NCBI GenBank assembly: GCA_029961745.1
Contig: CP124680.1
Location: 4,960,001 to 5,024,000, forward strand
DNA: 64,000 bases
Reading direction: 5' to 3'
Source of the DNA: Nocardioides sp. L-11A
Lineage (GTDB): Bacteria; Actinomycetota; Actinomycetes; Propionibacteriales; Nocardioidaceae
Part shown: positions 55,627 through 64,000 of the stretch, one piece after another
How positions within the stretch are numbered: position 1 is the first letter of the stretch
Layout of the letters: each line of letters starts with the position of its first letter
Program-made: the position numbers and the translations under genes
Notes under the pieces: generated by a model
The model's input: the letters and a program-made list of their open reading frames with translations, nothing else
Database searches by the model: none
Told to the model about the DNA's origin: nothing

Positions 55627-56295
55627 TCAGCCGCGCGGCACCAGCCCGTGCTCGTAGGCGTACACCACCGCCTGGATCCGGTCGCGCAGACCGAGCTTGC
55701 GCAAGACCTCGGCCACGTGGGACTTCACCGTCTCGGGGGCGATGTGCAGCTCGGCCGCGATCTCGGCGTTCGACCGGCCGGTGGCGAGCTCCAGCAGTAC
55801 CTCGCGCTCGCGCGGGCTGAGGTCGTGGGCCGCGGCCGGCTCCGGCCGGGCCCCGGGGACGTCGGCGAAGCGGGCCGCCACGAGCTGGCGGCTGACCGCG
55901 GGCGCGAGCAGGACCGCGCCCTCGGCGACCATCCGGACCGCGTCGACCAGCCGCTCGGCGGTGGCGTCCTTGAGCAGGAAGCCGCTCGCTCCGGCGCGCA
56001 CGGCGTCGTACACGTAGGCGTCGAGGTCGAAGGTCGTCAGGATGAGCACCCGGGTCGGGTGGTCGGCGGTGATCAGCCGGGTGGCCTCGATGCCGTCCAG
56101 CTCCGGCATCCGTACGTCGACCAGGGCGACGTCGGGCAGGGTCCGGGCGACCAGCGCCACCAGGTCGCGGCCGTCGCCGGCGGTGCCGACGACCTCGATG
56201 CCCGGCTGGGCGGCGAGCAGGGCGGCGAAGCCGGAGCAGATGACGGGCTGGTCGTCGGCGACCACCACCCGGATCCGCGCGGCGGTCGCGGTCAT
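55627..56295 (-). CDS. NarL/LuxR-family response regulator
   Basis: This 222-residue regulator has an N-terminal receiver with the acidic pocket VVVADDQPVICSGFAALLAA (Asp about 14-15), the phospho-acceptor in VALVDVRMPELDGIEA near residue 58 and LLKDATAERLV with the conserved Lys near residue 108; the C-terminal LuxR HTH reads LSPREREVLLELATGRSNAE then TVKSHVAEVLRKLGLRDRIQ. It overlaps the histidine kinase by 4 bp; together they form a two-component system. Confidence 0.93.
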   Translation of the reverse strand: MTATAARIRVVVADDQPVICSGFAALLAAQPGIEVVGTAGDGRDLVALVARTLPDVALVDVRMPELDGIEATRLITADHPTRVLILTTFDLDAYVYDAVRAGASGFLLKDATAERLVDAVRMVAEGAVLLAPAVSRQLVAARFADVPGARPEPAAAHDLSPREREVLLELATGRSNAEIAAELHIAPETVKSHVAEVLRKLGLRDRIQAVVYAYEHGLVPRG

Positions 56296-57539
56296 GCGGA
56301 GCCGCCGCTCGGGATCGTGGCCTCCACCTCGAACCGCTCCCCGGCCGCCTGGATCCGGAGCCGACCGCCGAGCGCCTCCACCCGCTCCCTCATCCCGACC
56401 AGGCCCCGCCCGGACCCGAGGTCGGCCGCCGGGCGGCCCACCGGGTTGGACACGCGTACCTCCAGCAGGCGCGATGTCGCCGCCACGTCGATGTCGACCG
56501 GGGCGCCCGGCGCGTGCTTGCGGGCGTTGGTGAGCGCCTCCTGGACGACGCGGTACGCGGCGTACCCGGCTCCCGCGCCGACCGGTGCGTGCACGTCGCC
56601 GGCGAGCCGGACCTCCTGCCCCGATCGCCGGGTGCGCTCGGCCAGGGCGGCGATGTCGGCGAGGGTCGGCTGCGGCGCCCGCTCGGCGTCGCCGGCCCGG
56701 CCCAGGATCCCCAGGACGCCGCGCAGCTCGTCGAGCGCGAGCCGCGCCTCGGCCGCGACCTCGGCGAGGACCCGCCGCCCGGCCGGGTCGAGGTCCGGCT
56801 CGGTGTACGGGGCGGTCTCGGCGCGCACGGCGATCAGCGAGACGTGGTGGGCCACGACGTCGTGGAGGTCGCGGGCCAGTCGCGCCCGCTCGGCGACCAC
56901 CGCGCCCTGCTCGGCGACGGCGTCCTCCCGCGCCACCAGCCGCACCCGCTGCGCCTCCCGCAGCGCGCCGGCCCGGAACCACAGCACGAACGCGAGCAGG
57001 AGGGCGAGCGCGACCGTGTAGACGATGCCGATCTGGAGCGGCTCGGTGTACTGCAGCTCGATCGACGCGCGGAACGGGGCCGCCATGTCGCCCCCGCCGC
57101 GCAGCCAGACCAGGACGACGGCATAGGCGATGCCGACGGCCGTCAGCGCCAGCAGCGGCCGGCGCCAGGCCGCCGTGAGGGCGACCGCTGCGAGGTTCGC
57201 CACGACACCGAAGTGCAGCGGTGCCCGGCTCGGGTCGAGCAGCGTGACGGCCAGGGGCGTGCACGCGAGGGCGATCGCGAACACCGGCCACCGGAAGGCC
57301 AGCCAGCACGCCGGCACCTGGACCAGCGCCAGCGCGAGGCCGATGAAGCTCAGGGCCGCGACGCTGATCACGCCGTACGCGCCGTAGCCGATCCCCCAGT
57401 CCTCCAGGAACCACGGCGTCCAGCGGGCGGTCACGAAGCAGATCCCGACGACCGTGCTCGCGGTGACGGCGGCCACCAGATAGGACGCCGGGACCGGCCG
57501 GTCGTGCGGCTTCAGCAGAGCGGGGAACATGTCGTCCAT
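56292..57539 (-). CDS. Sensor histidine kinase (HisKA_3 type)
   Basis: This 415-residue kinase has about six hydrophobic helices (residues 20-185), then the dimerisation/phospho-acceptor RLARDLHDVVAHHVSLIAVR (His near residue 231) and an ATPase domain with LTNARKHAPGAP and GRGLVGMRERVEALGGRL near residues 318 and 385. The sensor part has no large extracytoplasmic loop, so it may sense the membrane. The start ATG at 57539 gives a normal topology. It is coupled to the LuxR-type regulator downstream. Confidence 0.92.
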   Translation of the reverse strand: MDDMFPALLKPHDRPVPASYLVAAVTASTVVGICFVTARWTPWFLEDWGIGYGAYGVISVAALSFIGLALALVQVPACWLAFRWPVFAIALACTPLAVTLLDPSRAPLHFGVVANLAAVALTAAWRRPLLALTAVGIAYAVVLVWLRGGGDMAAPFRASIELQYTEPLQIGIVYTVALALLLAFVLWFRAGALREAQRVRLVAREDAVAEQGAVVAERARLARDLHDVVAHHVSLIAVRAETAPYTEPDLDPAGRRVLAEVAAEARLALDELRGVLGILGRAGDAERAPQPTLADIAALAERTRRSGQEVRLAGDVHAPVGAGAGYAAYRVVQEALTNARKHAPGAPVDIDVAATSRLLEVRVSNPVGRPAADLGSGRGLVGMRERVEALGGRLRIQAAGERFEVEATIPSGGSA

Positions 57540-57583
57540 CCTCGGGTGGCCGGAGCGGGCCCCACCACCCTCGTGAGAGCGGA

Positions 57584-57615
57584 ACCGGGGGTCCCCCGTG
57601 CGGGGGACCCCCGGT
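57584..57615 (-). terminator. Hairpin terminator after lsr2
   Basis: ACCGGGGGTCCCCCG (57584-57598) and its perfect complement (57601-57615) form a 15-bp stem with a 2-nt loop, 50 bp downstream of lsr2. Two inner palindromes (GGGGGTCCCCC) make it very stable. Confidence 0.8.
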
Positions 57616-57665
57616 CGCCGTCGACGAGCGGAGCGGACCCTCCGGGCCCGGCTCAGCCGAGAAGA

Positions 57666-58001
57666 TCAGTGGGCGTTGTCGTAGGCCTCACGGACGTCGG
57701 AGGGGATCCGGCCCCGCTCGGGGACGGTGAACCCGTTCTCACGTGCCCACTCCCGGACCTCCTTGGCCGGCACGCCGCCGGACGGCGTGGCGGCGGCGCG
57801 GCCGCGCTTGGCCCCGCCGCCCGCGCGGCCGGCCTTGCGACCGTGGCCGACGTACGGCGCCAGCGCCTCGCGCAGCGCGGAGGCATTCTTGTCGTTGAGG
57901 TCGATCTCGTAGTGGGCGCCGTCGAGACCGAAGCTGATCGTCTGGGTGGCCTCGCTGCCGTCGATGTCGTCGACGAGAACGATGTTGACCTTCTGTGCCA
58001 T
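57666..58001 (-). CDS. lsr2: Nucleoid-associated protein Lsr2
   Basis: This 111-residue xenogeneic-silencing protein has the N-terminal dimerisation domain (MAQKVNIVLVDDIDGSEATQ, residues 1-60) and a C-terminal DNA-binding domain (about 75-111) with REWARENGFTVPERGRIPSD, containing the AT-hook-like RGR. A Gly/Ala/Lys/Arg linker separates them. GGAG precedes the ATG at 58001. It silences AT-rich foreign DNA in actinobacteria. It lies close to clpC as in mycobacteria. Confidence 0.96.
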   Translation of the reverse strand: MAQKVNIVLVDDIDGSEATQTISFGLDGAHYEIDLNDKNASALREALAPYVGHGRKAGRAGGGAKRGRAAATPSGGVPAKEVREWARENGFTVPERGRIPSDVREAYDNAH

Positions 58002-58082
58002 GTGTGGGACTCCTCGAAAGGTTTGTAACGCGCCCGTGCCGACGCGATATTCAATCCTTGCACAAACGGGGCCGAAAATGAA

Positions 58083-58859
58083 TCAGCGTTGATTGCGGAG
58101 GAATACCTTTTCGAGTCCGCGCAGGGTCAGCCAGGGTGCTCGATGGGTGAAGCAGCGACACTCGTCGACCACGAGCGGGGCGAGATAGCCGGTCGAGATC
58201 ACCGTCACCTCGCCCGCCGTGCTGCCGAGCGCGGCGACCAGCCGCTCGACCATACCCTCGACCTGGCTGGCCACGCCGAACACCATGCCGGACTGGAGCG
58301 CCTCGACGGTGTTCTTGCCGATGACACCACGCGGCCGCACCAGCTCGACCATCCGCAACTGCGCACCGCCCCGGCTCAGCGCGTCGAGGGAGATCTCGAT
58401 GCCGGGGGTGATCGCCCCGCCGACATAGCGCCCCTGCTCGTCGACGACGTCGTACGTCGTGGCCGTGCCACCGAAATCGACGACGATGGCGGGGCATTCG
58501 AAATCGGCGGCAGCGGCGAGCGCATTGACGATGCGGTCGGTGCCGACTTCGCGGGGATTGTCCACGAGAATGGGCACGCCGGTGCGAATGCCCGGCTCGA
58601 CGATGACGCACGGAATGTCGGGGAAATGGGCGGGCAGCATCTCGCGCCACGCGTTGAGGACGGCCGGCACCGTCGAGCAGACCGCGATTCCGCTGACCTC
58701 CTCCTCCCGGGTGCCGAGCAGGCCCCGCAACAGCACGCCCCATTCGTCGGCGGTGCGGTGCTCCGCGGTCGAGACCCGCCAGTCCGCGTGGACCGCGCCG
58801 TCGGAGACGAGGCCGAGCACGGTGTGGGCGTTGCCGATGTCGGCCGCGAGCAGGGGCAT
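58083..58859 (-). CDS. coaX: Type III pantothenate kinase CoaX
   Basis: This 258-residue ASKHA-fold kinase phosphorylates pantothenate in CoA synthesis. It starts with LLAADIGNAHTVLGLVSDG (phosphate-1), has VGTDRIVNALAAAADF near residue 104, VVDFGGTATTYDVV near residue 128 (phosphate-2 and Asp) and GGAITPGIEISLDAL. Unusual: the usual DFGTATT has one extra Gly. Codon and base composition of the last part is lower in GC than flanking genes. It follows nadC by 4 bp in one transcriptional run. Assignment of activity remains inferred. Confidence 0.88.
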   Translation of the reverse strand: MPLLAADIGNAHTVLGLVSDGAVHADWRVSTAEHRTADEWGVLLRGLLGTREEEVSGIAVCSTVPAVLNAWREMLPAHFPDIPCVIVEPGIRTGVPILVDNPREVGTDRIVNALAAAADFECPAIVVDFGGTATTYDVVDEQGRYVGGAITPGIEISLDALSRGGAQLRMVELVRPRGVIGKNTVEALQSGMVFGVASQVEGMVERLVAALGSTAGEVTVISTGYLAPLVVDECRCFTHRAPWLTLRGLEKVFLRNQR

Positions 58860-58863
58860 GAGG

Positions 58864-59778
58864 CTAGGCCGTCCGGAAGTCCAGGCCGAGGTCGAAGACG
58901 GTCACCGAGTGGGTGAGCGCGCCGACCGAGATGAAGTCGACGCCGGTCTCGGCGACCTCGCGGGCCCGCTCGAGGGTGAGCCCGCCGGATGCCTCCAGCG
59001 TCGCCCGCGCGCCGGCGGCGGCATTGATCCGGACCGCCTCGGCCATGTCGGCGGTGCTCATGTTGTCGAGCAGGATCTCGGTGCACCCGGCGGCGAGGAC
59101 GGCGCGCAGCTCGGCGAGGTCCATCACCTCGACCTCGACGCGCAGCCCGGGGTGCTTCGCGCGGACGGCCTCGTAGGCGGCGACGACACCGCCCGCGGCG
59201 ACGGCGTGGTTGTCCTTGACCATCGCCCGATCGACCAGGCTGAACCGGTGGTTGACTCCGCCGCCGCAGCGCACGGCGTACTTCTGCAGTGCCCGCCAGC
59301 CGGGCAGCGTCTTGCGGGTGTCGAGGACCCGGGCGCGGGTGCCGGCCAGCGCGTCGACCCAGTGCGCGGTCGCGGTGGCGACGCCGGAGAGGTGGGAGGC
59401 GAAGTTGAGCGCGGTCCGCTCGGCGGTGAGGACGCCGCGGACCGGGCCGGACACGGTCAGGACGATGTCGCCCGGTGCGACCCGGGTGCCGTCGGGCACC
59501 CGTCCGGTGACCGTGACGGTGTCGCCCAGGGCGTAGGCGAACGCGAGCTCGGCGATGGCCAGCCCGGCGACCACCCCCGGCTCGCGGGCGGCGAAGTCGG
59601 CGACGGCGGTGCCCATGTCGGGCATCGCGTCGCTCGTGACGTCGTCGACGCCTCCGGGGAGATCCTCCTCGAAGGCGAGGGTGACGTGCTCGTAGACCGC
59701 GCGCGGGTCGAGCCCGGCCTCGGCGATCTCGGCGAGCAGCCCGGCCGGCAGGTCGTCGTACGGCGTGCGGGCGATCAT
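58864..59778 (-). CDS. nadC: Nicotinate-nucleotide pyrophosphorylase (quinolinate phosphoribosyltransferase) NadC
   Basis: This 304-residue enzyme makes nicotinate mononucleotide from quinolinate and PRPP. It has FEEDLPGGVDDVTSDAMPD near residue 30, the [19 protein letters not shown] segment near residue 123, LDTRKTLPGWRALQKYAVRC near residue 152 and SGGLTLERAREVAETGVDFI near residue 265. The ATG at 59778 overlaps the nadB stop; the longer upstream frame lies inside nadB. It precedes coaX. Confidence 0.95.
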   Translation of the reverse strand: MIARTPYDDLPAGLLAEIAEAGLDPRAVYEHVTLAFEEDLPGGVDDVTSDAMPDMGTAVADFAAREPGVVAGLAIAELAFAYALGDTVTVTGRVPDGTRVAPGDIVLTVSGPVRGVLTAERTALNFASHLSGVATATAHWVDALAGTRARVLDTRKTLPGWRALQKYAVRCGGGVNHRFSLVDRAMVKDNHAVAAGGVVAAYEAVRAKHPGLRVEVEVMDLAELRAVLAAGCTEILLDNMSTADMAEAVRINAAAGARATLEASGGLTLERAREVAETGVDFISVGALTHSVTVFDLGLDFRTA

Positions 59779-61445
59779 GCGGCTCCTCCGTCGGTCGCCG
59801 AGGCGGGGGCGAAGGTGACCGAGGTGACGCCGTCGTCCATGGTCACGTCGAAGTGCCCGGCCCAATGGGCGTCGTCGCGCTCGGGGAAGTCCTCGCGCCA
59901 GTGCGAGCCGCGGGTCTCCCGCCGCAGCGCGGCGGCGTCGGCGAGGGCGGCGCTGATGGTGAGCAGGTTGGTCGCCTCCCACGAGGCCTGGTCGACGGTG
60001 TCGGCGGCGTGTCCGGCGAGCTTGTCGAGGACGACGCCGGCCTCGGCCAGTCCGGGCGCCGAGCGCAGCACGCCCGCGCGCGAGCTCATCGTCTCCTGGA
60101 GCTCGCGGCGGATGTCGCCCGCGACCAGCCCGGCGGTACGACGGTCCGCGCCGGGCTCGCGCCAGGCCGGCAGCTCGCCGGGCAGCACCTCGGCGATCCG
60201 GCGCGAGAACACCAGGCCCTCGAGCAGCGAGTTGGACGCGAGCCGGTTGGCGCCGTGGACGCCCGAGCAGGCGACCTCGCCGGTGGCGTAGAGACCGGGC
60301 ACGTCGGTGCGGCCCAGCAGGTCCGTGCGCACCCCGCCGGAGGCGTAGTGGCAGGCGGGGGCGACCGGGATCAGCTCGGTGACCGGGTCGATGCCGTGGG
60401 AGCGGGCGGTGGCCAGGATGGTCGGGAACCGGCGCTCCCAGAACTCCTGCCCGAGGTGCCGCGCGTCGAGCCACAGATGCGGGCGGCCGGTCTCCAGCAT
60501 CCGCTTCATGATCGTCTTGGCGACCACGTCGCGCGGGGCGAGGTCGGCGAGCTCGTGGACGCCCTGCATGATCCGGGTGCCCTCGTCGTCGACGAGGAAG
60601 GCGCCCTCGCCGCGCACCGCCTCGGAGATGAGCGGCTGCTGACCCCGGGATTCCGGACCGAGGTACATCACTGTCGGGTGGAACTGCACGAACTCCAGGT
60701 CGCGTAGGGTGGCGCCGGCGCGCAGTGCGAGCGCCATCCCGTCGCCGGTCGAGACGACCGGGTTGGTGGTCTGGGTGAAGACCTGGCCGAGACCGCCGCT
60801 GGCCAGGACGACGGCGCGGCAGTGGACGGCGCCGACGCCGTCCCGCTCCCCCTCGCCGATCACGTGCAGGGTCAGCCCGGCCACGCCGACGACACCGGAC
60901 TCGTCGGGGCCGAGCAGCAGGTCGACGGCCAGCGCGTGCTGGATGACCTCGATGTCGGGGGCCGCCTGGATCGCGGCGATGAGCGCCCGCTGGATCTCGG
61001 CGCCGGTGGCGTCGCCGCCGGCGTGCGCGATCCGGTCGCGGTGGTGGCCGCCCTCGCGGGTCAGCGACAGCTCCCCGTCGTCGGTGTGGTCGAAGTTGGT
61101 GCCGAGCGCGATCAGCTCGCGCACCGCCTCGGGTCCCTCGTTGACGAGCACCCGCACCGCCGCGCGGTCGCAGGCGCCCGCACCGGCGACCAGCGTGTCG
61201 GCCTCGTGCTGCTCGGGGGTGTCACCGGGGCCGAGGGCCGCGGCGATCCCCCCCTGCGCCCACTGGGTCGAGCCGGCGTTGAGGACGTCCTTGGTGACGA
61301 CCAGGATCTTGTCGACCCGCCCCCGCAGCCGCAGCGCGGCGGTCAGCCCGGCGATGCCGGAGCCGACGATGACGACGTCGGCGCGCGTGGTCCAACCCGG
61401 GCTCGGCGCGGTGAGGCGCCCGGGGAGGCGCAGCTGTTCTGGCAT
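59775..61445 (-). CDS. nadB: L-aspartate oxidase NadB
   Basis: This 556-residue FAD enzyme oxidises L-aspartate to iminoaspartate, the first step of NAD de novo synthesis. It has the FAD-binding VVIVGSGIAGLTAALRLRGR near residue 24, GSTQWAQGGIAAALGPGDTP near residue 57, the active-site segment REGGHHRDRIAHAGGDATG near residue 130 and CSGVHGANRLASNSLLEGLV near residue 395. NadA is not in the window. It overlaps nadC by 4 bp. Confidence 0.95.
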   Translation of the reverse strand: MPEQLRLPGRLTAPSPGWTTRADVVIVGSGIAGLTAALRLRGRVDKILVVTKDVLNAGSTQWAQGGIAAALGPGDTPEQHEADTLVAGAGACDRAAVRVLVNEGPEAVRELIALGTNFDHTDDGELSLTREGGHHRDRIAHAGGDATGAEIQRALIAAIQAAPDIEVIQHALAVDLLLGPDESGVVGVAGLTLHVIGEGERDGVGAVHCRAVVLASGGLGQVFTQTTNPVVSTGDGMALALRAGATLRDLEFVQFHPTVMYLGPESRGQQPLISEAVRGEGAFLVDDEGTRIMQGVHELADLAPRDVVAKTIMKRMLETGRPHLWLDARHLGQEFWERRFPTILATARSHGIDPVTELIPVAPACHYASGGVRTDLLGRTDVPGLYATGEVACSGVHGANRLASNSLLEGLVFSRRIAEVLPGELPAWREPGADRRTAGLVAGDIRRELQETMSSRAGVLRSAPGLAEAGVVLDKLAGHAADTVDQASWEATNLLTISAALADAAALRRETRGSHWREDFPERDDAHWAGHFDVTMDDGVTSVTFAPASATDGGAA

Positions 61446-61470
61446 CCCAGCAGACTACTGATCCGCGAGC

Positions 61471-61890
61471 TCAGTGCGTCGCGGTGACGTCACCGCGGGA
61501 CAGGCCCGGGTCGCCGAAGGTCTCGGCGGGGTCGAATCCGGTGGCCATGATCTTGTTGTCGGCGTCGACGAAGACCACGTGCGGCTGGTACTCCTTCGCC
61601 TCCTCGGTGGTCATCTGGCCGTAGCCGATGAGGATGACCAGGTCGCCGGGGTGGACCAGCCGGGCGGCGGCGCCGTTGATGCCGATCACGCCGCTGCCGC
61701 GCTCGCCGGCGATCGTGTAGGTCTCGATCCGGGCGCCGTTGGTGATGTCGACGATGTGGACCAGTTCGCCGGCCAGCAGGTCGGCCGCCTCCAACAGGTC
61801 CTCGTCGACGGTGACCGAGCCGACGTAGTGCAGGTCGGCCTGGGTGACCGTCGCGCGGTGGATCTTGCTCTTCATCATGGTGCGCAGCAC
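61471..61890 (-). CDS. panD: Aspartate 1-decarboxylase PanD
   Basis: This 139-residue pyruvoyl enzyme makes beta-alanine for pantothenate. The self-cleavage site Gly-Ser is in [17 protein letters not shown] near residue 28, with the start [16 protein letters not shown] typical. ATG at 61890 ([11 protein letters not shown]) is the usual start. It lies between panC and nadB, so beta-alanine and pantoate pathways are co-transcribed with NAD synthesis. Confidence 0.96.
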   Translation of the reverse strand: MLRTMMKSKIHRATVTQADLHYVGSVTVDEDLLEAADLLAGELVHIVDITNGARIETYTIAGERGSGVIGINGAAARLVHPGDLVILIGYGQMTTEEAKEYQPHVVFVDADNKIMATGFDPAETFGDPGLSRGDVTATH

Positions 61891-61905
61891 AGGAGTCTCC
61901 TCGGG

Positions 61906-62787
61906 TCAGAACTGCAGGGGCAGGTTGTCGATGAGCCGGGTGGTGCCGACCCGCGCGGCGACGAGGATCCGGCCCTCGGTGCCGGGCTCGGGGTAGTCGG
62001 GCAGCTCACCGAGACCGGTGGTGGTCAGGGCGAGGTAGTCGAGCTCGACGGCGGGCTCGGCCTTGATCACGTTCATCGCCGCCCACCGCGCCGCCGGGAC
62101 GCCGTACGACGCCCGCTCCTGCGCGGCCCGCAGCGCCCGGCTCAGGGTGGCCGCCTGCTGCCGCTGCTCGGCGTCGAGGTAGCGGTTGCGGCTGGACCGG
62201 GCCAGCCCGTCGGGCTCGCGGTCGGTGGCGGCGCCGACGACGTCGATGCCGAGGCACAGGTCGGCGGACATCCGGCGGATCAGGGCGAGCTGCTGGTAGT
62301 CCTTCTCGCCGAACACCGCCACGTCGGTGCGGACCAGGCCGAACAGCTTGGCCACGACGGTGAGCACCCCGCGGAAGTGACCGGGGCGGCTGGCGCCCTC
62401 GAGCAGGTCCGCGAGCGGGCCGGGCTGCACGGTGACCGCCTCGGAGGCGACCCCCTCGTGCGGGACGCCGTCGGGGTACATCTCGGCGACGACCGGCGCG
62501 AACACGACATCGACCCCCTCGCTCGCCGCGAGCTCGAGATCGGCGTCGAACGTGCGCGGGTAGCGGTCGAGGTCCTCGCCGGGACCGAACTGCAGCGGGT
62601 TGACGAAGATCGAGACCACGACCGTGCCGTCGGCGCCGGCGCGCTCGCGGGCGATCCGCATCAGCGTCGCGTGGCCCTCGTGCAGAGCTCCCATGGTGGG
62701 CACCAGCACGACGGTGCCACGCCGCGCGAGCAGGCCGGCGAGATCGGCCCGGCTGCGCGCGACGGCCGGGGTGGTCAGCGTGGTCAC
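61906..62787 (-). CDS. panC: Pantothenate synthetase PanC
   Basis: This 293-residue enzyme condenses pantoate and beta-alanine with ATP. It has LVPTMGALHEGHATLMRIAR near residue 30 (HIGH-like), IFVNPLQFGPGEDLDRYPRT near residue 62, the VFGEKDYQQLALIRRM segment near residue 158 and SSRNRYLDAEQRQ near residue 197. The GTG at 62787 overlaps the end of the DUF2520 gene. panB is not seen in the window. Confidence 0.95.
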   Translation of the reverse strand: MTTLTTPAVARSRADLAGLLARRGTVVLVPTMGALHEGHATLMRIARERAGADGTVVVSIFVNPLQFGPGEDLDRYPRTFDADLELAASEGVDVVFAPVVAEMYPDGVPHEGVASEAVTVQPGPLADLLEGASRPGHFRGVLTVVAKLFGLVRTDVAVFGEKDYQQLALIRRMSADLCLGIDVVGAATDREPDGLARSSRNRYLDAEQRQQAATLSRALRAAQERASYGVPAARWAAMNVIKAEPAVELDYLALTTTGLGELPDYPEPGTEGRILVAARVGTTRLIDNLPLQF

Positions 62788-63695
62788 GCCGTCTCCACCC
62801 GCGGGAGGCTGACGAAGCGGCGGTCGCCGTAGGCGCTGAGCACGGTGGCGATCGCCTGGGCCCGGATCGGCAGCAGCCGACCGTCGGTGACAGCACGGTC
62901 GAGCGTGGCCCACGCCATCGCGACGTACGACGGCACCGTGTCGGGCGCGTTGGTCGAGATGTCCTTCAGATGGGCCGCGACGGTCTGCACGTCGCCGCGC
63001 ACGATCGGGCCGGTCAGCGCGGCGTCGCCGTGGGCGAGCGCGTTGTCGAGGGCCGCGTCGAGCAGGGGACGCAGGGTGCCGGCCGGGTCGTCGACGCCGG
63101 CAGCGGCGAGCAGGCCCATCGCCTCGCTGACCAGGGTGACCAGGTGGTTGGCGCCGTGGGCGAGGCCGGCGTGGTAGAGCGTGCGCATCTCCTCGGGCAC
63201 CCAGGTGGCGCGGCCGCCGAGGTCGGCCACGAGCCCCTCCGCGAGCCGGCGCTCCTCGGGGCCGGCGGTGAGCCCGAAGACGCAACCGTGCAGCCGCTCG
63301 AGATCGACGGACGTCCCGGTGAAGGTCATCGCCGGGTGCAGCGCGATCACCCGGGCGCCGACCGCGGCGGCGGGCGCGAGGACGGCCAGGCCGTGGCGGC
63401 CGGAGGTGTGGGCGACGACCTGGCCGGCGTGGAGGGCGCCACTGTCGGCGAGCACCTTGACCACGTTGGGGAGCATGTCGTCGGGGACGGTGAGCAGGAG
63501 CAGCTCGGCCTCACGGGCGACGTCGCTCGGCTTGCGCAGCGGCACGCCGGGCAGGAGCTCGGCGGCGCGGCGACGCGAGGCGTCGGACTCACCGGCGGCG
63601 GCGACGACGGAGTGGCCGGCGGCGCGGAGACCCGCAGCCAGCACGGCGCCGACCCGGCCGGCGCCGACCACACCCACACGGAAGACGTGGGACAT
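62784..63695 (-). CDS. DUF2520 Rossmann-fold protein (possible ketopantoate reductase)
   Basis: This 303-residue protein has an N-terminal NAD(P)-binding fold (FRVGVVGAGRVGAVLAAGLR), VPDDMLPNVVKVLADSGALH near residue 70 and a C-terminal helical DUF2520 domain (RTLYHAGLAHGANHLVTLVS, DTVPSYVAMAWATLDRAV). It heads the panC-panD-nadB-nadC-coaX run, as Rv3603c does in M. tuberculosis. This context suggests a ketopantoate reductase-like role, which I infer and have not verified. ATG at 63695. Confidence 0.85.
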   Translation of the reverse strand: MSHVFRVGVVGAGRVGAVLAAGLRAAGHSVVAAAGESDASRRRAAELLPGVPLRKPSDVAREAELLLLTVPDDMLPNVVKVLADSGALHAGQVVAHTSGRHGLAVLAPAAAVGARVIALHPAMTFTGTSVDLERLHGCVFGLTAGPEERRLAEGLVADLGGRATWVPEEMRTLYHAGLAHGANHLVTLVSEAMGLLAAAGVDDPAGTLRPLLDAALDNALAHGDAALTGPIVRGDVQTVAAHLKDISTNAPDTVPSYVAMAWATLDRAVTDGRLLPIRAQAIATVLSAYGDRRFVSLPRVETA

Positions 63696-64000
63696 CGTGA
63701 ACCTTTCGTTCCCGTCCCGCCGACCACTCCCTCCGTCCGGGAGGGAGCCGGTGTGGGTACCGGACGTTGTGCTCAGTGTTGTCGTCCCGGGGTTCCGGGA
63801 CACCTCAACGGTACGCCTGAGCGGTGAGCGCCGGAACGGGTCGATCCGGTGGCCTGCATCACACGCGGCGGGGCTGTCCTAGTAGCGTGTCGCGGCTAAA
63901 GCGTGGTGTTGGGAGGTGTTCAGGTGCGTGCATCGCAAGGCGGCGGAGCGCTGGCATACCGGGTCGTCTGTCGAGCTTCGCCAACGCAGCGAGGTGCGTG
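63696..64000. other. Right-edge region upstream of the pan operon
   Basis: This 305-bp region holds small hairpins near 63727-63747 (CTCCC/GGGAG) and 63784-63799 (TCCCGG/CCGGGA), likely in the pan operon leader, and ends with sequence from about 63874 (GGGCTGTCCTAGTAGCGTGT) that looks like a left end of a mobile element or a new plus-strand gene cut by the edge. GTG 63925 could start a frame. I see no complete gene. Confidence 0.4.

Overview
The window is a 64-kb stretch of a very GC-rich actinobacterial chromosome. The gene repertoire (Rex with hemACD, Lsr2, DisA, BldN/RsbN, an Rv0500A/Rv0500B-like pair, two c-type cytochrome assembly operons' worth of genes in one run) and the local gene order point to a Nocardioides-like member of the Propionibacteriales. 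That placement is inferred from content and gene order; no 16S rRNA gene is present. No rRNA, tRNA, CRISPR array or complete insertion sequence was found. Most of the window is conserved chromosomal backbone.

Layout. 1-3.7 kb: menaquinone genes menD-menC-menE (minus strand) divergent from menA. 3.9-10.5 kb: two small membrane proteins, then ccsB-resB-ccdA-resA-phosphatase-hemL, which links cytochrome c assembly to haem synthesis. 10.7-14.6 kb: a lytic transglycosylase with a structured leader, then a three-gene saccharide module (cupin epimerase-like, Gfo/Idh oxidoreductase, GT2). 14.65-14.97 kb: a 148-bp tandem repeat. 15-25 kb: hemB, a SigE-family sigma factor with a membrane partner, hemD/cobA-hemC-hemA-rex with a Rex operator, glutaredoxin, an acyl-CoA ligase and a HAD phosphatase. 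26-28 kb: a BldN-type ECF sigma factor and its RsbN-type anti-sigma factor. 28-31 kb: acyltransferase, epimerase, bS22 and an excisionase-like HTH protein, the same order as Rv0502-Rv0500A of M. tuberculosis. 31.6-36 kb: a plus-strand cassette (MFS exporter, membrane protein, TetR, auxiliary trpS with a Trp attenuator, HAD hydrolase) separating that block from proC. 36-41.7 kb: proC, a frameshifted proline dehydrogenase, an ABC exporter, TetR, a sugar isomerase-like protein and Ppx/GppA. 41.7-46 kb: small accessory genes and a LacI regulator. 46-54 kb: radA, disA, lipoprotein, membrane protein, mutY, clpC. 54-58 kb: an unrecognised 514-aa protein, a two-component system and lsr2. 58-63.7 kb: coaX-nadC-nadB-panD-panC and a DUF2520 gene, i.e. 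NAD and CoA precursor synthesis.

How the genes work together. Menaquinone, cytochrome c and haem genes sit close together and Rex (NADH/NAD sensing) probably controls the hemA-hemC-hemD branch. The pan/nad/coaX run makes pantothenate, phosphopantothenate and quinolinate-derived NAD precursors. The 31.6-36 kb cassette looks like a resistance island: an exporter under a local TetR plus a second-type tryptophanyl-tRNA synthetase controlled by a leader peptide with tandem Trp codons.

The strongest unexplained signal is a set of about ten long palindromic hairpins (42 to 215 bp) dispersed roughly every 6 kb. They are mostly at gene 3' ends, but one lies in frame inside menD and one forms the end of ccsB. 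Arm sequences differ between loci, yet several pairs are clearly homologous (4480/22972; 18038/43166; 28171/39217), which suggests a mobile or self-correcting palindrome family. A second short repeat follows stop codons at three loci. Other points of interest are the Trp attenuator, the single-base deletion in proline dehydrogenase, a SigR/SigH-type promoter before clpC and a series of apparently leaderless genes.
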